From contig NZ_WSEN01000010.1 of assembly GCF_009758255.1 (NCBI RefSeq), positions 372,001-436,000 of the forward strand: DNA of 64,000 bases, in the 5' to 3' direction. Positions 1 through 8,471 of this stretch are shown piece after piece. The notes beneath the pieces are model-generated. The model made no database searches, was not told the DNA's origin, and saw only the letters and a list, made by a program, of their open reading frames with translations. Both the position numbers and the translations under genes were made by a program. Every line of letters starts with the position of its first letter. Within the stretch, counting starts at the first letter, position 1. The DNA is from Microbacterium sp. MAH-37 (lineage in GTDB: Bacteria > Actinomycetota > Actinomycetes > Actinomycetales > Microbacteriaceae).

Positions 1-1
1 G

Positions 2-97
2 CTCGCGGTCAACCTGCGCGAGATCGGCTGGGGGCACCGGATCATCACGTGCGCCCGTGGCCGGCGGATGCGGCGGCGCTCGCGCTCCGGCGGCTGA
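2..97 (+). CDS. 3' end of an unknown gene entering from the left edge
   Basis: Reading frame 2 is open from the window edge to a TGA at 95-97, giving 31 codons. Nearly every third position is G or C, which the other frames do not show, so this is probably the true C-terminus of a gene starting outside the window. The tail is rich in Arg and Gly. It ends a few bases before the stop of the convergent hydrolase gene. Nothing visible identifies the protein. Confidence 0.45.
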   Translation, partial: LAVNLREIGWGHRIITCARGRRMRRRSRSGG

Positions 98-103
98 GCT
101 TCC

Positions 104-1054
104 TCACCGACCGTCGCCGAACAGATCCAGCATGGCGACGGTCAGCTGATGCGGCGCGGTCTCGCAGGGGCTGTGCCCGGTGGGCAGGAGCAGCGCCCGC
201 GCGCCGATGCGTTCCGCGAACGCGCGGTGCGCGGCATCCGGCCAGACATCCCGCGCGCCGGCCGCCACCAGCATCGGGATGCCGGATGCGCGCAGCCGCT
301 CGTCGAGGTCGGGAGTCGCCTTCATCAGCGCGAGGATGTCGCCGACGCTGCTGCGTCGCGTCAGCGCGAAGCGCGCGGTGACGAACGCGGCGCGATCGGC
401 GGCGGCGCCGTGCACGTTGCGCCGCAGCGCCGTGATGAACACCGGGCCGAGCGCACGTCCCGGAACCACCCAGCTGACCGGGCCCAGTATCTTGAATCCG
501 CGCAGCGCCTGCCCGGCGAGCGGCGGGGCGGACAGCAGCGTCAGGCTCGAGAAGAGCTCCGGTCGCGCGGCGAGGGCGGCGGATGCGACGGTGCCCGCGA
601 ACGAGTATCCGAGTACGTGCACCGGCGTGCTTCCGCGCTCCAGCACGGCGATGAGGTCGGCGACGAACAGCTCGAGCGAATAGCGCGCCTGCGGCGGACG
701 GAGTCGCTCTGGTCCGGCGCGGAACGACTCGTACTGCCCGGCGAGATCGTAGGACGAGGCTCGATACCCGGATGCCGCGAACAACGGCAGCATCAGCGCG
801 AAGTCCTCCTTCGACCCGGTCATCCCCGGTACGAGCAGCACGCGCGCACCGTCCGGTGGTCCCATCGCGACGTGAGCGAGCGGTCCGCTCGGAGCGTCGA
901 CTGTGGTGTGCTCCGCCTCCGCAGGCCAGGCCGCCCAGTCGCGCGGGCCGATCGCGGCGTCCTGCCGCTGCGCATCGGCCATCCGCCGCGCGAGGTCGTC
1001 ATCGGGCGCCGACGGATCCTCCGCCGACGCGGGCGAACCCGGCATCCCGGTCAT
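104..1054 (-). CDS. alpha/beta hydrolase fold protein
   Basis: A 316-residue alpha/beta hydrolase, probably cytoplasmic because no signal peptide or membrane segment is seen. The nucleophile elbow is GYSFAG with Ser151, the acid is probably Asp269 in AAGARDVW, and the base His294 in PTGHSPCE. The oxyanion region LLVPGMTGS is near residue 74. The substrate cannot be told from sequence; esterases, thioesterases and haloperoxidase-like enzymes share this layout. The ATG at 1054 is preceded at exactly six bases by TACCCT (minus strand; plus-strand 1061-1066), which fits a leaderless transcript and supports this start. Its 3' end faces the gene entering from the left. Confidence 0.85.
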   Translation of the reverse strand: MTGMPGSPASAEDPSAPDDDLARRMADAQRQDAAIGPRDWAAWPAEAEHTTVDAPSGPLAHVAMGPPDGARVLLVPGMTGSKEDFALMLPLFAASGYRASSYDLAGQYESFRAGPERLRPPQARYSLELFVADLIAVLERGSTPVHVLGYSFAGTVASAALAARPELFSSLTLLSAPPLAGQALRGFKILGPVSWVVPGRALGPVFITALRRNVHGAAADRAAFVTARFALTRRSSVGDILALMKATPDLDERLRASGIPMLVAAGARDVWPDAAHRAFAERIGARALLLPTGHSPCETAPHQLTVAMLDLFGDGR

Positions 1055-1060
1055 GCGCTC

Positions 1061-1066
1061 AGGGTA
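1061..1066 (-). promoter_or_regulatory. -10 box of the alpha/beta hydrolase gene, leaderless
   Basis: On the minus strand TACCCT is followed by six bases and then the ATG at 1054. This matches the actinobacterial TANNNT -10 rule and would place the transcript start at or beside the start codon. No convincing -35 is seen. Confidence 0.4.
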
Positions 1067-1098
1067 CTCGCGACCCGGCCGCGCGGTGCGGCACCCCG

Positions 1099-1236
1099 CT
1101 CAGGTCTCGATTCGTCCGGCAACGGCATCGCCCGCACCGCTCAGGTCGCGAATCGTCCCGCTCTCGCCCACCGCGAGCGTGGCGAACCGCGACGTGGATG
1201 CCGGAGGCACAGTCGTTACGTGACGAACTGCGACCC
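1099..1236. repeat. intergenic repeat, GGTCGCAGTTCGT family (locus A)
   Basis: This non-coding stretch holds imperfect copies of a short repeat. Two forward half-elements begin CTCAGGTC near 1099 and 1140, and one reverse half reads GACGAACTGCGACCC at 1222-1236. Related inverted pairs occur near 19.7, 20.6 and 42.7-43.1 kb. Opposed halves could fold into stem-loops. No open reading frame with coding-like third positions is seen here. Confidence 0.55.
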
Positions 1237-1244
1237 GGCACCGA

Positions 1245-2309
1245 CTAACCGAACAGCGGCACGTCCGGCACGTACTCCCGCGCCGGACGTCCGGCATCCG
1301 CGGGCAGGTCGGCGATCGTCGCAGGGTTCCAGCGCGGGTTGCGGTCCTTGTCGACCAGCTGCGCGCGGATGCCCTCGACCAGGTCCGGGTGGTGGTGCAC
1401 GAACCACAGCACGCGGCGGTACTCGCCCTCGAGCGCCTCGCGCACAGAGCCCATCTCGCGCGCTTCGCGCACGGCGTCGAGGGTGACGGCCAGGCCGGTC
1501 GGCGCGAGTCCCGCCAGCACGGATGCCGCGGCCGCGGCATCCGGATCGCCGGAGTCCTGCAGCCGCTGCACGATCTCGCCGACGGTGGGCGCGGAGAACG
1601 CATCGTCCACCCACGACCGGATGCCGGCCAGGGCGGACGGCTCCGGGGTCTCGTCGAACAGCATCACCAGCTCGCTGGGGCTGCCGGGGTCCGCGCGGTA
1701 GGCGAGAGCGTCGCGCAGCGCGTCGAGCCGATCGGAGGGCACGTAGTAGTCGGCGAAGCCGTTGTGGATCGCGTCGGCGGCATCCATCTGCGTGCCCGTC
1801 AGGCCGAAGTACTCCCCCAGCCGGGCCGGTGCTCGGCCCAGCAGCAGGGTGCCCCCGACGTCAGGCGTGAAGCCGATCCGCGTCTCGGGCATCGCCAGCC
1901 GCGAGCGCTCGGTGACGACGCGGATGGCCGCATGCCCGGCGAGGCCGATGCCGCCACCCATCGTGATGCCGTCGGCGAAGGCGACGATCGGCTTGGGGTA
2001 CTCCGCGATCGCCGCGTTCATCTCGTACTCGGCGCGGAAGAACTCGCCGGCGTGGCCCGGGTCGCCGGAGACGATCGCGTCGTAGAGCGATCGCACGTCT
2101 CCTCCCGCGCACAGCCCCCGGTCACCGGCGCCGTCGATCAGCACCGTCTGGATGTCGGTGTCGTCGCGCCAGGCGTTCAGCGCCGCGAGCACCTGCCGGA
2201 CCATGCCCAGATCGAGGGCGTTGATCGCCTCCGGCCGGTTCAGGGTGATCCGCCCGAGGGAGTATTCGGTGCGGACGAGGACACGGGATGCTTCGGGCGA
2301 CGCTGTCAC
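1245..2309 (-). CDS. enoyl-CoA hydratase/isomerase family, 3-hydroxyisobutyryl-CoA hydrolase-like
   Basis: A 354-residue crotonase-fold protein. The oxyanion-hole motif CAGGDVRSLY and the PETRIGFTPDVGG segment are those of 3-hydroxyisobutyryl-CoA hydrolase (valine breakdown) rather than plain enoyl-CoA hydratases, and the length of about 350 residues fits that subfamily. The frame is open upstream to 2579, but that extension runs antisense into the next gene and has no family resemblance. The GTG at 2309 starts at the first conserved region, VTASPEA. The gene is divergent from the ABC ATPase gene, 118 bases apart. HIBCH-type specificity is likely; a general crotonase role remains possible. 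Confidence 0.85.
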   Translation of the reverse strand: MTASPEASRVLVRTEYSLGRITLNRPEAINALDLGMVRQVLAALNAWRDDTDIQTVLIDGAGDRGLCAGGDVRSLYDAIVSGDPGHAGEFFRAEYEMNAAIAEYPKPIVAFADGITMGGGIGLAGHAAIRVVTERSRLAMPETRIGFTPDVGGTLLLGRAPARLGEYFGLTGTQMDAADAIHNGFADYYVPSDRLDALRDALAYRADPGSPSELVMLFDETPEPSALAGIRSWVDDAFSAPTVGEIVQRLQDSGDPDAAAAASVLAGLAPTGLAVTLDAVREAREMGSVREALEGEYRRVLWFVHHHPDLVEGIRAQLVDKDRNPRWNPATIADLPADAGRPAREYVPDVPLFG

Positions 2310-2427
2310 GACTGTCAGCGTACTCCGCCGCAGAGCGCCTCCGAGGCCCGCCGGGATGCGCGAAATGTGGGGCGGAACCGGCTTTTCAGACAGAATGGAG
2401 GGGTAGTCGTAGGAGAGGGGCCTTGCT

Positions 2428-4965
2428 ATGCCCGAAGGACAGGTGCTCGAGTTCGCGCACGTGACGAAACGATTCGGTGACGTCACGGCGCTGTCCGACT
2501 TCTCGGCTCGCATCGAGCCGGGCGCCGTCACCGGTCTGCTCGGCCCGAACGGCGCCGGCAAGACCACGTCGCTGCGCATCCTGCTCGGTCAGGTGCGCGC
2601 CACGTCGGGAACCGCCACGATCGGCGGCGTTCCGTACTTCGACATGCGTCAGCCGCTGCGCACCGTCGGCAGCGTGCTCGAGGAGACCGCATACCGGCCG
2701 CGTCGTACGGCGGCTCGTCAACTGCAGATCGCGGCGAAGGCCAACGGCATCCCCCTCACGCGCGTGACCGAGGTGCTCGACCTGGTCGGCCTGCACGGCG
2801 ACGCGGACACCCGCATCGGCACCTTCTCGCTCGGCATGCGTCAGCGCCTGAGCCTGGCGACCGCACTGCTCGGCGACCCCGGTGTGCTCGTGCTCGACGA
2901 GCCAGCCAACGGACTCGACCCCGAGGGCATCCGCTGGATGCGCCTGCTCATGCGCCGCCTGGCCGACGAGGGACGCACCGTGCTGGTCTCGTCGCATGTC
3001 CTCAGCGAGGTCGAGCAGGTCGCCGACGACGTCGTGGTGCTCTCGAAGGGCCAGGCCGTGTACACCGGCGGCATCGACGCCCTCTCCGACCCGACGACGG
3101 GTGCGGTGATCGTGGACGCCGAGGACCGCGCTCCTCTCACCGCAGCGCTGGCTGCCGCCGGCCTCGAATTCGACGTGCTCCGCTCCGGTGTCACCGTGCG
3201 CGGATCGGATGCCGCCGCGATCGGCGCCCTCGCCGCGGGTGCCGGCGTCGCCCTGACCGTGCTGCAGCAGCGCGGTCCGAGCCTTGAGGAGGTCTTCCTC
3301 GACCTCGTGTACGGCCGCCGCACCGAACCGGTGCTGCTCTCGGACCTCGCGGAGCCCGTCGTCGGCGACTCGGATGCCGAGGAGCTCGAGGTCGCCGCCG
3401 CCGTCGCCGCTGAGACCGCCGGGAACGACGATGACAGCGACGGCACGGACGAGGCTCCGGCGGAGGCCGCGGAAGAGACTCCCGTCGATGAGTTCGGCGC
3501 GGCGATCGCCGCGGCGCCGGCCTTCGGCGCTCCCGGTGAGACCGCAGTCGCGGCCGCCGGCGCGGCGGCCGCGGTCATCGCCACGGGCGACAGCGCCGAG
3601 GCGCCTCTGCGGGATGATGCGGGCGATGACGCGAACGTCGACGCGGATGCTGCGCAGGACGCGGGCGCCGCTGACGATGCGGATGCGGAAGCGGCTCCGG
3701 ACGACGCTGATGCGGATGCGGATGCGGATGACGCTGGCGCGGGTGGCGACGCCGATACCGACTCGGACGACGCTCACGCGGGTGGAGACACGGATGCGGA
3801 CCGGGACGCGAGCGCCGACGGCGATGCCGCTGCTGACATGACGCAGGACCCCGACGCGGCGAACGCGGAGCTGAGCCAGGACGCCGGCGCCGATGATGCT
3901 GACGTGACGCAGGACGCCGGCGCCGAAGCCGAGGCCGGTGCGGACGCTCCGCACGACGCATCCGGCGAGGCGGACACGGCCGAGAACGCAGGTCCCGACA
4001 CGGCCCTCGCCGCGACGGCCGCGCTGGAGGCGGAGGCGTTCGAGCCCAGACAGGATGCCCCCGATGCGGCAGCACCGTCGACGGAGGCCGAGGGATCCGA
4101 TGCTGCCGAAGATGCGGCCGCCGAGGGTGCGACCGACGGCGCTGCCGAGGACGCGACCTCCGACGAGAGCCTCGACGCCCCGCAGGACACCGACGCCACG
4201 GAGGATGTCGCTCCGGCATCCGACGACGCCGCGCAGGAGAACGCCGAGCAGGCGGGTGCGGCGGAAGCCGCGACTGACCACTCGGCCGCCGAGTCGGCGG
4301 CCGCCGAGGCCGGCGTCGAGCCGGCCACAGGTTCCGAGGACGCCGATGACCGGGCATCCGACGACGAGGCCGCGACCGGCGCGGCCACGGACGCTGACGC
4401 GGATCAGGACGCGAACGCCGAGGGCGCCGCTCAGCCGGCATCCGGCTCGGCGGCCGACCACGTGCCTGCCGACACCGGGCTGAACGACGACGCCGACATG
4501 CTCGAGGACGCGGAGCCCGAGATCTCGAGCCGGGCACCCATCTCGCACGTTCCGCTGCCGTTCGCGACCTCGGCGATCTCCCTTCCCGGTGAGACGATCG
4601 AGCCGACGTTCACCGAGTTGATCACCGGCCTGCCGGCGACGGGCGCGATCGACCTCGGCCACGAGGAGGAGATCGACGATGCCGTGGACGACGCCGTCGA
4701 CGATGTGCCGGTCGAGGCGCACGAGGTGTTCGCTCCGCTGCTGAGCCGTGACATCGACGATGCTCCCGAGGGACAGCCTGCGGAGGGCGCGCCGACGGGT
4801 GCTGCCGCTGACGACGATGAGGATCCGCGTCTCTCGTCGATGCGGAACTCGCTGGCCGCCGCGCGCCGTGCCTACTTCGAGGACCCGGCTCCGGCCTGGC
4901 CCTACGGCAAGGCACCCGAGCCCGAATCATCCGAGGCCGCCGAGGACCCCGACGAGAAGGCCTGA
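2428..4965 (+). CDS. ABC transporter ATP-binding protein with a ~530-residue acidic C-terminal tail
   Basis: Residues 1 to about 300 are a normal ABC-2/drug-efflux type ATPase: Walker A GPNGAGKTT (39-47), signature SLGMRQR (134-140), Walker B VLVLDEP (153-159). The start ATG 2428 follows AGGAGAGG. What follows is unusual. The protein continues to 845 residues, with about 300 residues composed almost only of Ala, Asp, Glu, Gly, Ser and Thr, including runs of DADAD-like repeats. A more complex end follows, with a proline-containing stretch near 690 and a basic-aromatic segment (RRAYFED, PAWPYG) near the C-terminus. No permease gene is adjacent, although such ATPases normally work with one. Third-position GC persists through the tail, so it is translated rather than a read-through artefact. 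The tail has no known function and is probably disordered. Confidence 0.9.
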   Translation: MPEGQVLEFAHVTKRFGDVTALSDFSARIEPGAVTGLLGPNGAGKTTSLRILLGQVRATSGTATIGGVPYFDMRQPLRTVGSVLEETAYRPRRTAARQLQIAAKANGIPLTRVTEVLDLVGLHGDADTRIGTFSLGMRQRLSLATALLGDPGVLVLDEPANGLDPEGIRWMRLLMRRLADEGRTVLVSSHVLSEVEQVADDVVVLSKGQAVYTGGIDALSDPTTGAVIVDAEDRAPLTAALAAAGLEFDVLRSGVTVRGSDAAAIGALAAGAGVALTVLQQRGPSLEEVFLDLVYGRRTEPVLLSDLAEPVVGDSDAEELEVAAAVAAETAGNDDDSDGTDEAPAEAAEETPVDEFGAAIAAAPAFGAPGETAVAAAGAAAAVIATGDSAEAPLRDDAGDDANVDADAAQDAGAADDADAEAAPDDADADADADDAGAGGDADTDSDDAHAGGDTDADRDASADGDAAADMTQDPDAANAELSQDAGADDADVTQDAGAEAEAGADAPHDASGEADTAENAGPDTALAATAALEAEAFEPRQDAPDAAAPSTEAEGSDAAEDAAAEGATDGAAEDATSDESLDAPQDTDATEDVAPASDDAAQENAEQAGAAEAATDHSAAESAAAEAGVEPATGSEDADDRASDDEAATGAATDADADQDANAEGAAQPASGSAADHVPADTGLNDDADMLEDAEPEISSRAPISHVPLPFATSAISLPGETIEPTFTELITGLPATGAIDLGHEEEIDDAVDDAVDDVPVEAHEVFAPLLSRDIDDAPEGQPAEGAPTGAAADDDEDPRLSSMRNSLAAARRAYFEDPAPAWPYGKAPEPESSEAAEDPDEKA

Positions 4966-5021
4966 CGCTCCTCGCCCTCTCCTCCCCTGAGGCGTGGGCA
5001 TGCGCAGGTGAACAGGCCGCT

Positions 5022-5042
5022 GCCTCACGTGAGCTGAGGCAC
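5022..5042. terminator. hairpin between convergent genes
   Basis: TGCCTCA at 5022-5028 and TGAGGCA at 5036-5042 form a perfect 7-bp stem with a 7-base loop between the stops of the ABC ATPase gene and the convergent small gene. No T-run follows, so intrinsic termination is plausible but not certain. Confidence 0.4.
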
Positions 5043-5063
5043 GCCCTGCGCGCGAGGCGCAGG

Positions 5064-5513
5064 TCAGGCGGGACGCGGGCGGATGACCGGGCGCTTGCTG
5101 CCCTTCGGCACCGGCACCGGGGCGGTGGAGGCGATCTCGACGACGTCGGCCTGCTCCTCGCTGACCTCCAGGCGCAGCGCCTGCGTGAGCGCGGGACCGT
5201 GCTTGGTCGTCAGGATCAGGCGCTGGAACTGCTCGTCACCCTCGAGATCGATCACGACACCGGGGCGATGCCGGCGGATCATCACGAAGTCGGTCGTCGC
5301 GGCACCCTTCCAGGTGCCGGCGGCGAGCACACCGGGGATATGCGTACCCGGCCCGGGCACTCCCCGCAGCCAGGTCCAGACGTCCTCGGTCAGCTGCACC
5401 CGCCGGATCGTCGAACGCTCGACGCGCAGGTTCTCACGGTGGAACGTCACCGCGCGTTCGATCGGTGACAGCACGATCTCGAGCTGAGACTGATCGAGAA
5501 GCAACGTCACCAT
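5064..5513 (-). CDS. hypothetical protein, possible PH-like domain
   Basis: A 149-residue soluble protein with alternating hydrophobic and charged strands and a basic proline-containing C-terminus. A central stretch (TWKGAATTDFVMIRRHRPG, then VVIDLEGDEQFQRL) resembles small bacterial PH-like proteins, but I cannot assign a family with confidence. The ATG at 5513 is preferred because the 25 upstream codons in the same frame are Arg- and Ser-rich and overlap a hairpin. The gene lies between the ABC ATPase gene (convergent) and hemL (same strand, separated by a terminator-like hairpin), so it probably has its own transcript. Confidence 0.7.
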   Translation of the reverse strand: MVTLLLDQSQLEIVLSPIERAVTFHRENLRVERSTIRRVQLTEDVWTWLRGVPGPGTHIPGVLAAGTWKGAATTDFVMIRRHRPGVVIDLEGDEQFQRLILTTKHGPALTQALRLEVSEEQADVVEIASTAPVPVPKGSKRPVIRPRPA

Positions 5514-5543
5514 GACGTACAGTCTGCCAGCGCTTCGCCGGGA

Positions 5544-5566
5544 GAACGCGGCGTGTCGCCGCGTTC
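5544..5566 (-). terminator. probable hemL terminator
   Basis: GAACGCGGCG (5544-5553) and CGCCGCGTTC (5557-5566) make a perfect 10-bp stem with a 3-base loop. It lies about 105 bases past the hemL stop on the minus strand and just upstream of the next gene. Confidence 0.5.
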
Positions 5567-5671
5567 CCCGCGTTTGATCAGCCGACACGCCGTGAACGAC
5601 GACAGGAGATCCGACGAGGACAGGGCGAAATCCTCTGTCGTCCTGTTCCGGCCGCGGCGTCCGCGCTTCGC

Positions 5672-6994
5672 TCAGGCAGTGGCGGATGCCGCGGCGGCCG
5701 CCGCCGCGGGAAGGGCCCGCTCGATCACCGCGAGGTCGTCGTCGGTGTGCGCCGCGGTGAGGAACCAGGCCTCGAACACGCTCGGCGGCAGCGCCACGCC
5801 CTGCTCGCGCATGGCGTGGAAGAACGGCGCGTACCGGAACGACTCCTGAGCCTGAGCCTGCGCGTAGTCGCGCGGCACCTCAGGAGCGAACGCGACGCCG
5901 AAGAGGCTGCCCGCGCGCGGCACCACGTGCACGACACCGGCATCCGTCAGGGCACGGTCGAGCGCGGTCGCGATGCGGTCGGCGGCGCCGTCCACCAGCG
6001 CGTAGGCCTCGGGGGTCGCGAGCCGCAGGGTGGCGAGTCCGGCGGCGACCGAGAGCGGGTTCCCCGACAGCGTGCCCGCCTGGTACACCGGGCCGAGCGG
6101 CGCCAGCAGGTCCATGACCTCGGCGCGGCCGCCGAGCGCGGCCAGCGGCATCCCGCCGCCGACGACCTTGCCGAACGTGATGATGTCGGGCAGGTAGTGT
6201 TCGCCGGCGGCCTGCTGCAGTCCCCAGAAGCCGGCGGGGTGCACCCGGAAACCGGTGAGCACCTCGTCGAGGATCATCAGCGCGCCGTGCGCGTGCGCGG
6301 TCTCGGCGATCAGCGCGTTGAACCCGGGAAGCGGCGGGACGACGCCCATGTTCGCGGATGCCGCCTCGACGATCACCGCGGCGATGCGCTCGCCGTGCTC
6401 GGCGAAGACCGTCGCGAGCGCGTCGGGGTCGTTGTAGTCGATCACCAGGGTCTGCGCGGCGATCGGCGCGGGCACGCCGGCCGAGCCGGGCAGCGCCAGC
6501 GTCGCGACGCCGGAGCCCGCGGCGGCGAGCAGACCGTCGGAGTGGCCGTGGTAGTGGCCGGCGAACTTCACCAGCAGGTCGCGACCGGTGGCGCCGCGAG
6601 CGAGGCGGATGGCGGTCATGGTCGCCTCGGTGCCGGTGGACACCAGACGCACGCGCTCGACGGGTCGCGTCTCGCCGAAGCGCACGCGGTCGGCGATCAG
6701 CTCGGCGAGCTCGACCTCGCCCTCGGTCGGAGCGCCGAAGGACAGGCCGCGGGTGGCGGCCTCCTGCACGGCCTCGACGACGATCGGATGCGTGTGCCCG
6801 AGCAGTGCGGGCCCCCACGACGCGACGAGGTCGACGTACTCGGTGCCGGCAGCGTCCGTCACGCGCGCGCCGCGGGCGGATGCGAGGAAGCGCGGTGTTC
6901 CCCCGACCGAGCCGTACGCCCGCACCGGCGAGTTCACCCCTCCGGGGATCACCGCGCGTGCGGCGTCGAACAGGTCGTCGTTGCGGTCGGTCAC
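5672..6994 (-). CDS. hemL: glutamate-1-semialdehyde 2,1-aminomutase
   Basis: HemL moves the amino group of glutamate-1-semialdehyde to give 5-aminolevulinate, the second step of the C5 route to tetrapyrroles. It is a 440-residue class-III PLP aminotransferase of normal length. PLP Lys276 lies in [10 protein letters not shown], the phosphate-binding STGTEA is near 119-124, and [10 protein letters not shown] is at 241-250. The GTG start at 6994 is preceded by GGAGGAGAA. It is the most distal gene of the haem set, separated from hemB by about 400 bases of repeat-rich DNA, so it is probably transcribed separately. Its partner HemA is encoded at the other end of the cluster. Confidence 0.95.
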   Translation of the reverse strand: MTDRNDDLFDAARAVIPGGVNSPVRAYGSVGGTPRFLASARGARVTDAAGTEYVDLVASWGPALLGHTHPIVVEAVQEAATRGLSFGAPTEGEVELAELIADRVRFGETRPVERVRLVSTGTEATMTAIRLARGATGRDLLVKFAGHYHGHSDGLLAAAGSGVATLALPGSAGVPAPIAAQTLVIDYNDPDALATVFAEHGERIAAVIVEAASANMGVVPPLPGFNALIAETAHAHGALMILDEVLTGFRVHPAGFWGLQQAAGEHYLPDIITFGKVVGGGMPLAALGGRAEVMDLLAPLGPVYQAGTLSGNPLSVAAGLATLRLATPEAYALVDGAADRIATALDRALTDAGVVHVVPRAGSLFGVAFAPEVPRDYAQAQAQESFRYAPFFHAMREQGVALPPSVFEAWFLTAAHTDDDLAVIERALPAAAAAAASATA

Positions 6995-7128
6995 AGTGTT
7001 CTCCTCCGGTCGCGGATGCTGCCGATCAAGGCTACGCCGTCGACCTATGAGCGGATCTGAAGGCGCTTCGTCTCGCTCCTTCGTCGCTCGATCAACGACC
7101 GGAAGAGAGTCAGACTTCCCTCGGCAGT

Positions 7129-7161
7129 GCGTTCAGCATCCCTCGATGGGATGCCGAACGC
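7129..7161. repeat. stem-loop in the hemL-hemB gap
   Basis: GCGTTCAGCATCCC (7129-7142) pairs with GGGATGCCGAACGC (7148-7161), 13 of 14 positions, around a 5-base loop. It lies in the roughly 395-base gap between hemB and hemL, which has no convincing gene. It could terminate hemB transcription or be part of an interspersed repeat. Confidence 0.45.
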
Positions 7162-7205
7162 ATCCTGACCTCCCAAGGCGACCCGGCGCACTCACCCGAG
7201 CGCAG

Positions 7206-7298
7206 CGATGGGCACATCCGGGGAGCTGGCATCGGGTCTGGCGGGAGCCCGGAGCGCCAGCGGAGGGCGGGGGCATGTCTCCCCGGATGTGCCCATCG
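7206..7298. repeat. long perfect inverted repeat, 20-bp arms
   Basis: CGATGGGCACATCCGGGGAG at 7206-7225 is exactly reversed and complemented at 7279-7298. The 53-base centre contains a further inverted pair, CTGGCG and CGCCAG. The whole could fold into a large branched hairpin between hemB and hemL. No transposase or coding sequence is linked to it. Confidence 0.6.
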
Positions 7299-7352
7299 CG
7301 GAGCGACCCACCTGCAGAACGGCATCGCGGAGCGACCCACGCAGGAGACGTC

Positions 7353-7376
7353 CTTCGTCTCGCTCCGCTCGCTCAG
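7353..7376. repeat. CTTCGTCTCGCTCCGCTCGC-type short interspersed repeat, copy 1
   Basis: A 24-base word starting CTTCGTCTCGCTCCGCTCGC lies just past the hemB stop. The same 24 bases occur inside a coding sequence at 11741-11764, and a degraded copy is near 7066. Confidence 0.5.
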
Positions 7377-7389
7377 GACCCGGAAAAAC

Positions 7390-8376
7390 TCAGGACCCGG
7401 GACGCAGCCAGCGCGCGGCTTCCACCGCCCAGTACGTCAGCACTGCGTCCGCCCCCGCGCGACGGATCGACAGCAGCGACTCCAGCACGGCGGCCCGCCG
7501 GTCGATCCAGCCGTTCCCCGCGGCCGCCTCGATCATCGCGTACTCGCCGGACACCTGGTATGCCCACACCGGAATGTCGACGGCGTCGCGCACCTCGCGC
7601 AGCACGTCGAGGAACGCCATCGCCGGCTTGACCATGACGATGTCCGCGCCCTCCTGCTGGTCGACGACGGCCTCGCGCACACCCTCGCGGCGGTTGCCGG
7701 GGTCGAGCTGGTAGGTACGGCGGTCGCCGCCCTGCAACTGCGAGTCGACGGCTTCGCGGAACGGTCCGTAGAAGGCGCTGGCGTACTTGGCCGCATACGC
7801 CAGCAGCAGCACGTCCTGGAATCCCTCGGCGTCGAGCGCGGCGCGCAGGTGCGCGACCTGGCCGTCCATCATGCCGCTGAGTCCCAGCAGCTGCGATCCG
7901 GCGCGGGCCTGTGCCAGCGCCATCGCCGCGTACCGGTCGAGCGTCGCGTCGTTGTCGACCGAGCCGTCGGCGGCCAGGACGCCGCAGTGGCCGTGATCGG
8001 TGAACTCGTCCAGGCACAGGTCGGTCTGCACGACCAGGGCGTCGCCGACCTCGGCGGCGATCGCCTCGGTCGCCACGTTGAGGATGCCGCGCGGATCGTC
8101 CGCCCCTGATCCGGTGGCGTCGCGCACAGCGGGCACGCCGAACAGCATGACGCCGCCGACGCCCACCTCCGCCGCCTCCGAGGCTGCCGCGCGCAGCGAG
8201 TCGAGCGAGTGCTGCACGACCCCGGGCATGGAGCCGATCGGGGCGGCATCGGTCAGCCCTTCGCGCACGAACATCGGCAGCACGAGTTGCCGCCGCTCCA
8301 GCGAGGTCTCGCGCACCAGCGCGCGCACGGGCGCGGACTGCCGCAGCCGCCTCAGACGGGTCTCGGGAAAGCTCAT
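7390..8376 (-). CDS. hemB: delta-aminolevulinic acid dehydratase (porphobilinogen synthase)
   Basis: HemB condenses two 5-aminolevulinate molecules to porphobilinogen. It is 328 residues, the usual size. The two active-site lysines are Lys197 (YAAKYASAFYG) and Lys250 (VMVKPAMAF). The metal region reads DLCLDEFTDHGHCG with Cys121, Asp123 and Cys131, so only two of the three cysteines of the classic zinc site are present. The segment usually written SDMMDGR is SGMMDGQ here, a variant I believe is common in actinobacteria. The ATG at 8376 follows a GAGG-containing ribosome site. It lies downstream of hemD on the same strand, 94 bases away, with a hairpin between. Confidence 0.95.
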   Translation of the reverse strand: MSFPETRLRRLRQSAPVRALVRETSLERRQLVLPMFVREGLTDAAPIGSMPGVVQHSLDSLRAAASEAAEVGVGGVMLFGVPAVRDATGSGADDPRGILNVATEAIAAEVGDALVVQTDLCLDEFTDHGHCGVLAADGSVDNDATLDRYAAMALAQARAGSQLLGLSGMMDGQVAHLRAALDAEGFQDVLLLAYAAKYASAFYGPFREAVDSQLQGGDRRTYQLDPGNRREGVREAVVDQQEGADIVMVKPAMAFLDVLREVRDAVDIPVWAYQVSGEYAMIEAAAGNGWIDRRAAVLESLLSIRRAGADAVLTYWAVEAARWLRPGS

Positions 8377-8442
8377 CTCATCACCTCATCGAACCGGGGC
8401 GTGGGAGCCGAACTCGGGTCCGCTCCCCTTCGTACCCGCGAA

Positions 8443-8471
8443 ATCCTCCCACCGTGGACGGCCGGGAGGAT
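8443..8471 (-). terminator. hairpin between hemD and hemB
   Basis: ATCCTCCC (8443-8450) and GGGAGGAT (8464-8471) form a perfect 8-bp stem with a 13-base loop, overlapping the hemD stop codon. It could reduce read-through into hemB or protect the hemC-hemD message. Confidence 0.4.

Noticed and set aside
2386-4722. A 778-codon open frame on the minus strand opposite the ABC ATPase gene
   Set aside because: It is an antisense shadow. The plus strand has the Walker motifs and the correct codon bias; the minus product is Arg- and Gly-rich with no domain.
7000-7389. Possible small genes in the hemL-hemB gap
   Set aside because: Open frames here run through inverted repeats and lack ribosome sites and third-position bias.
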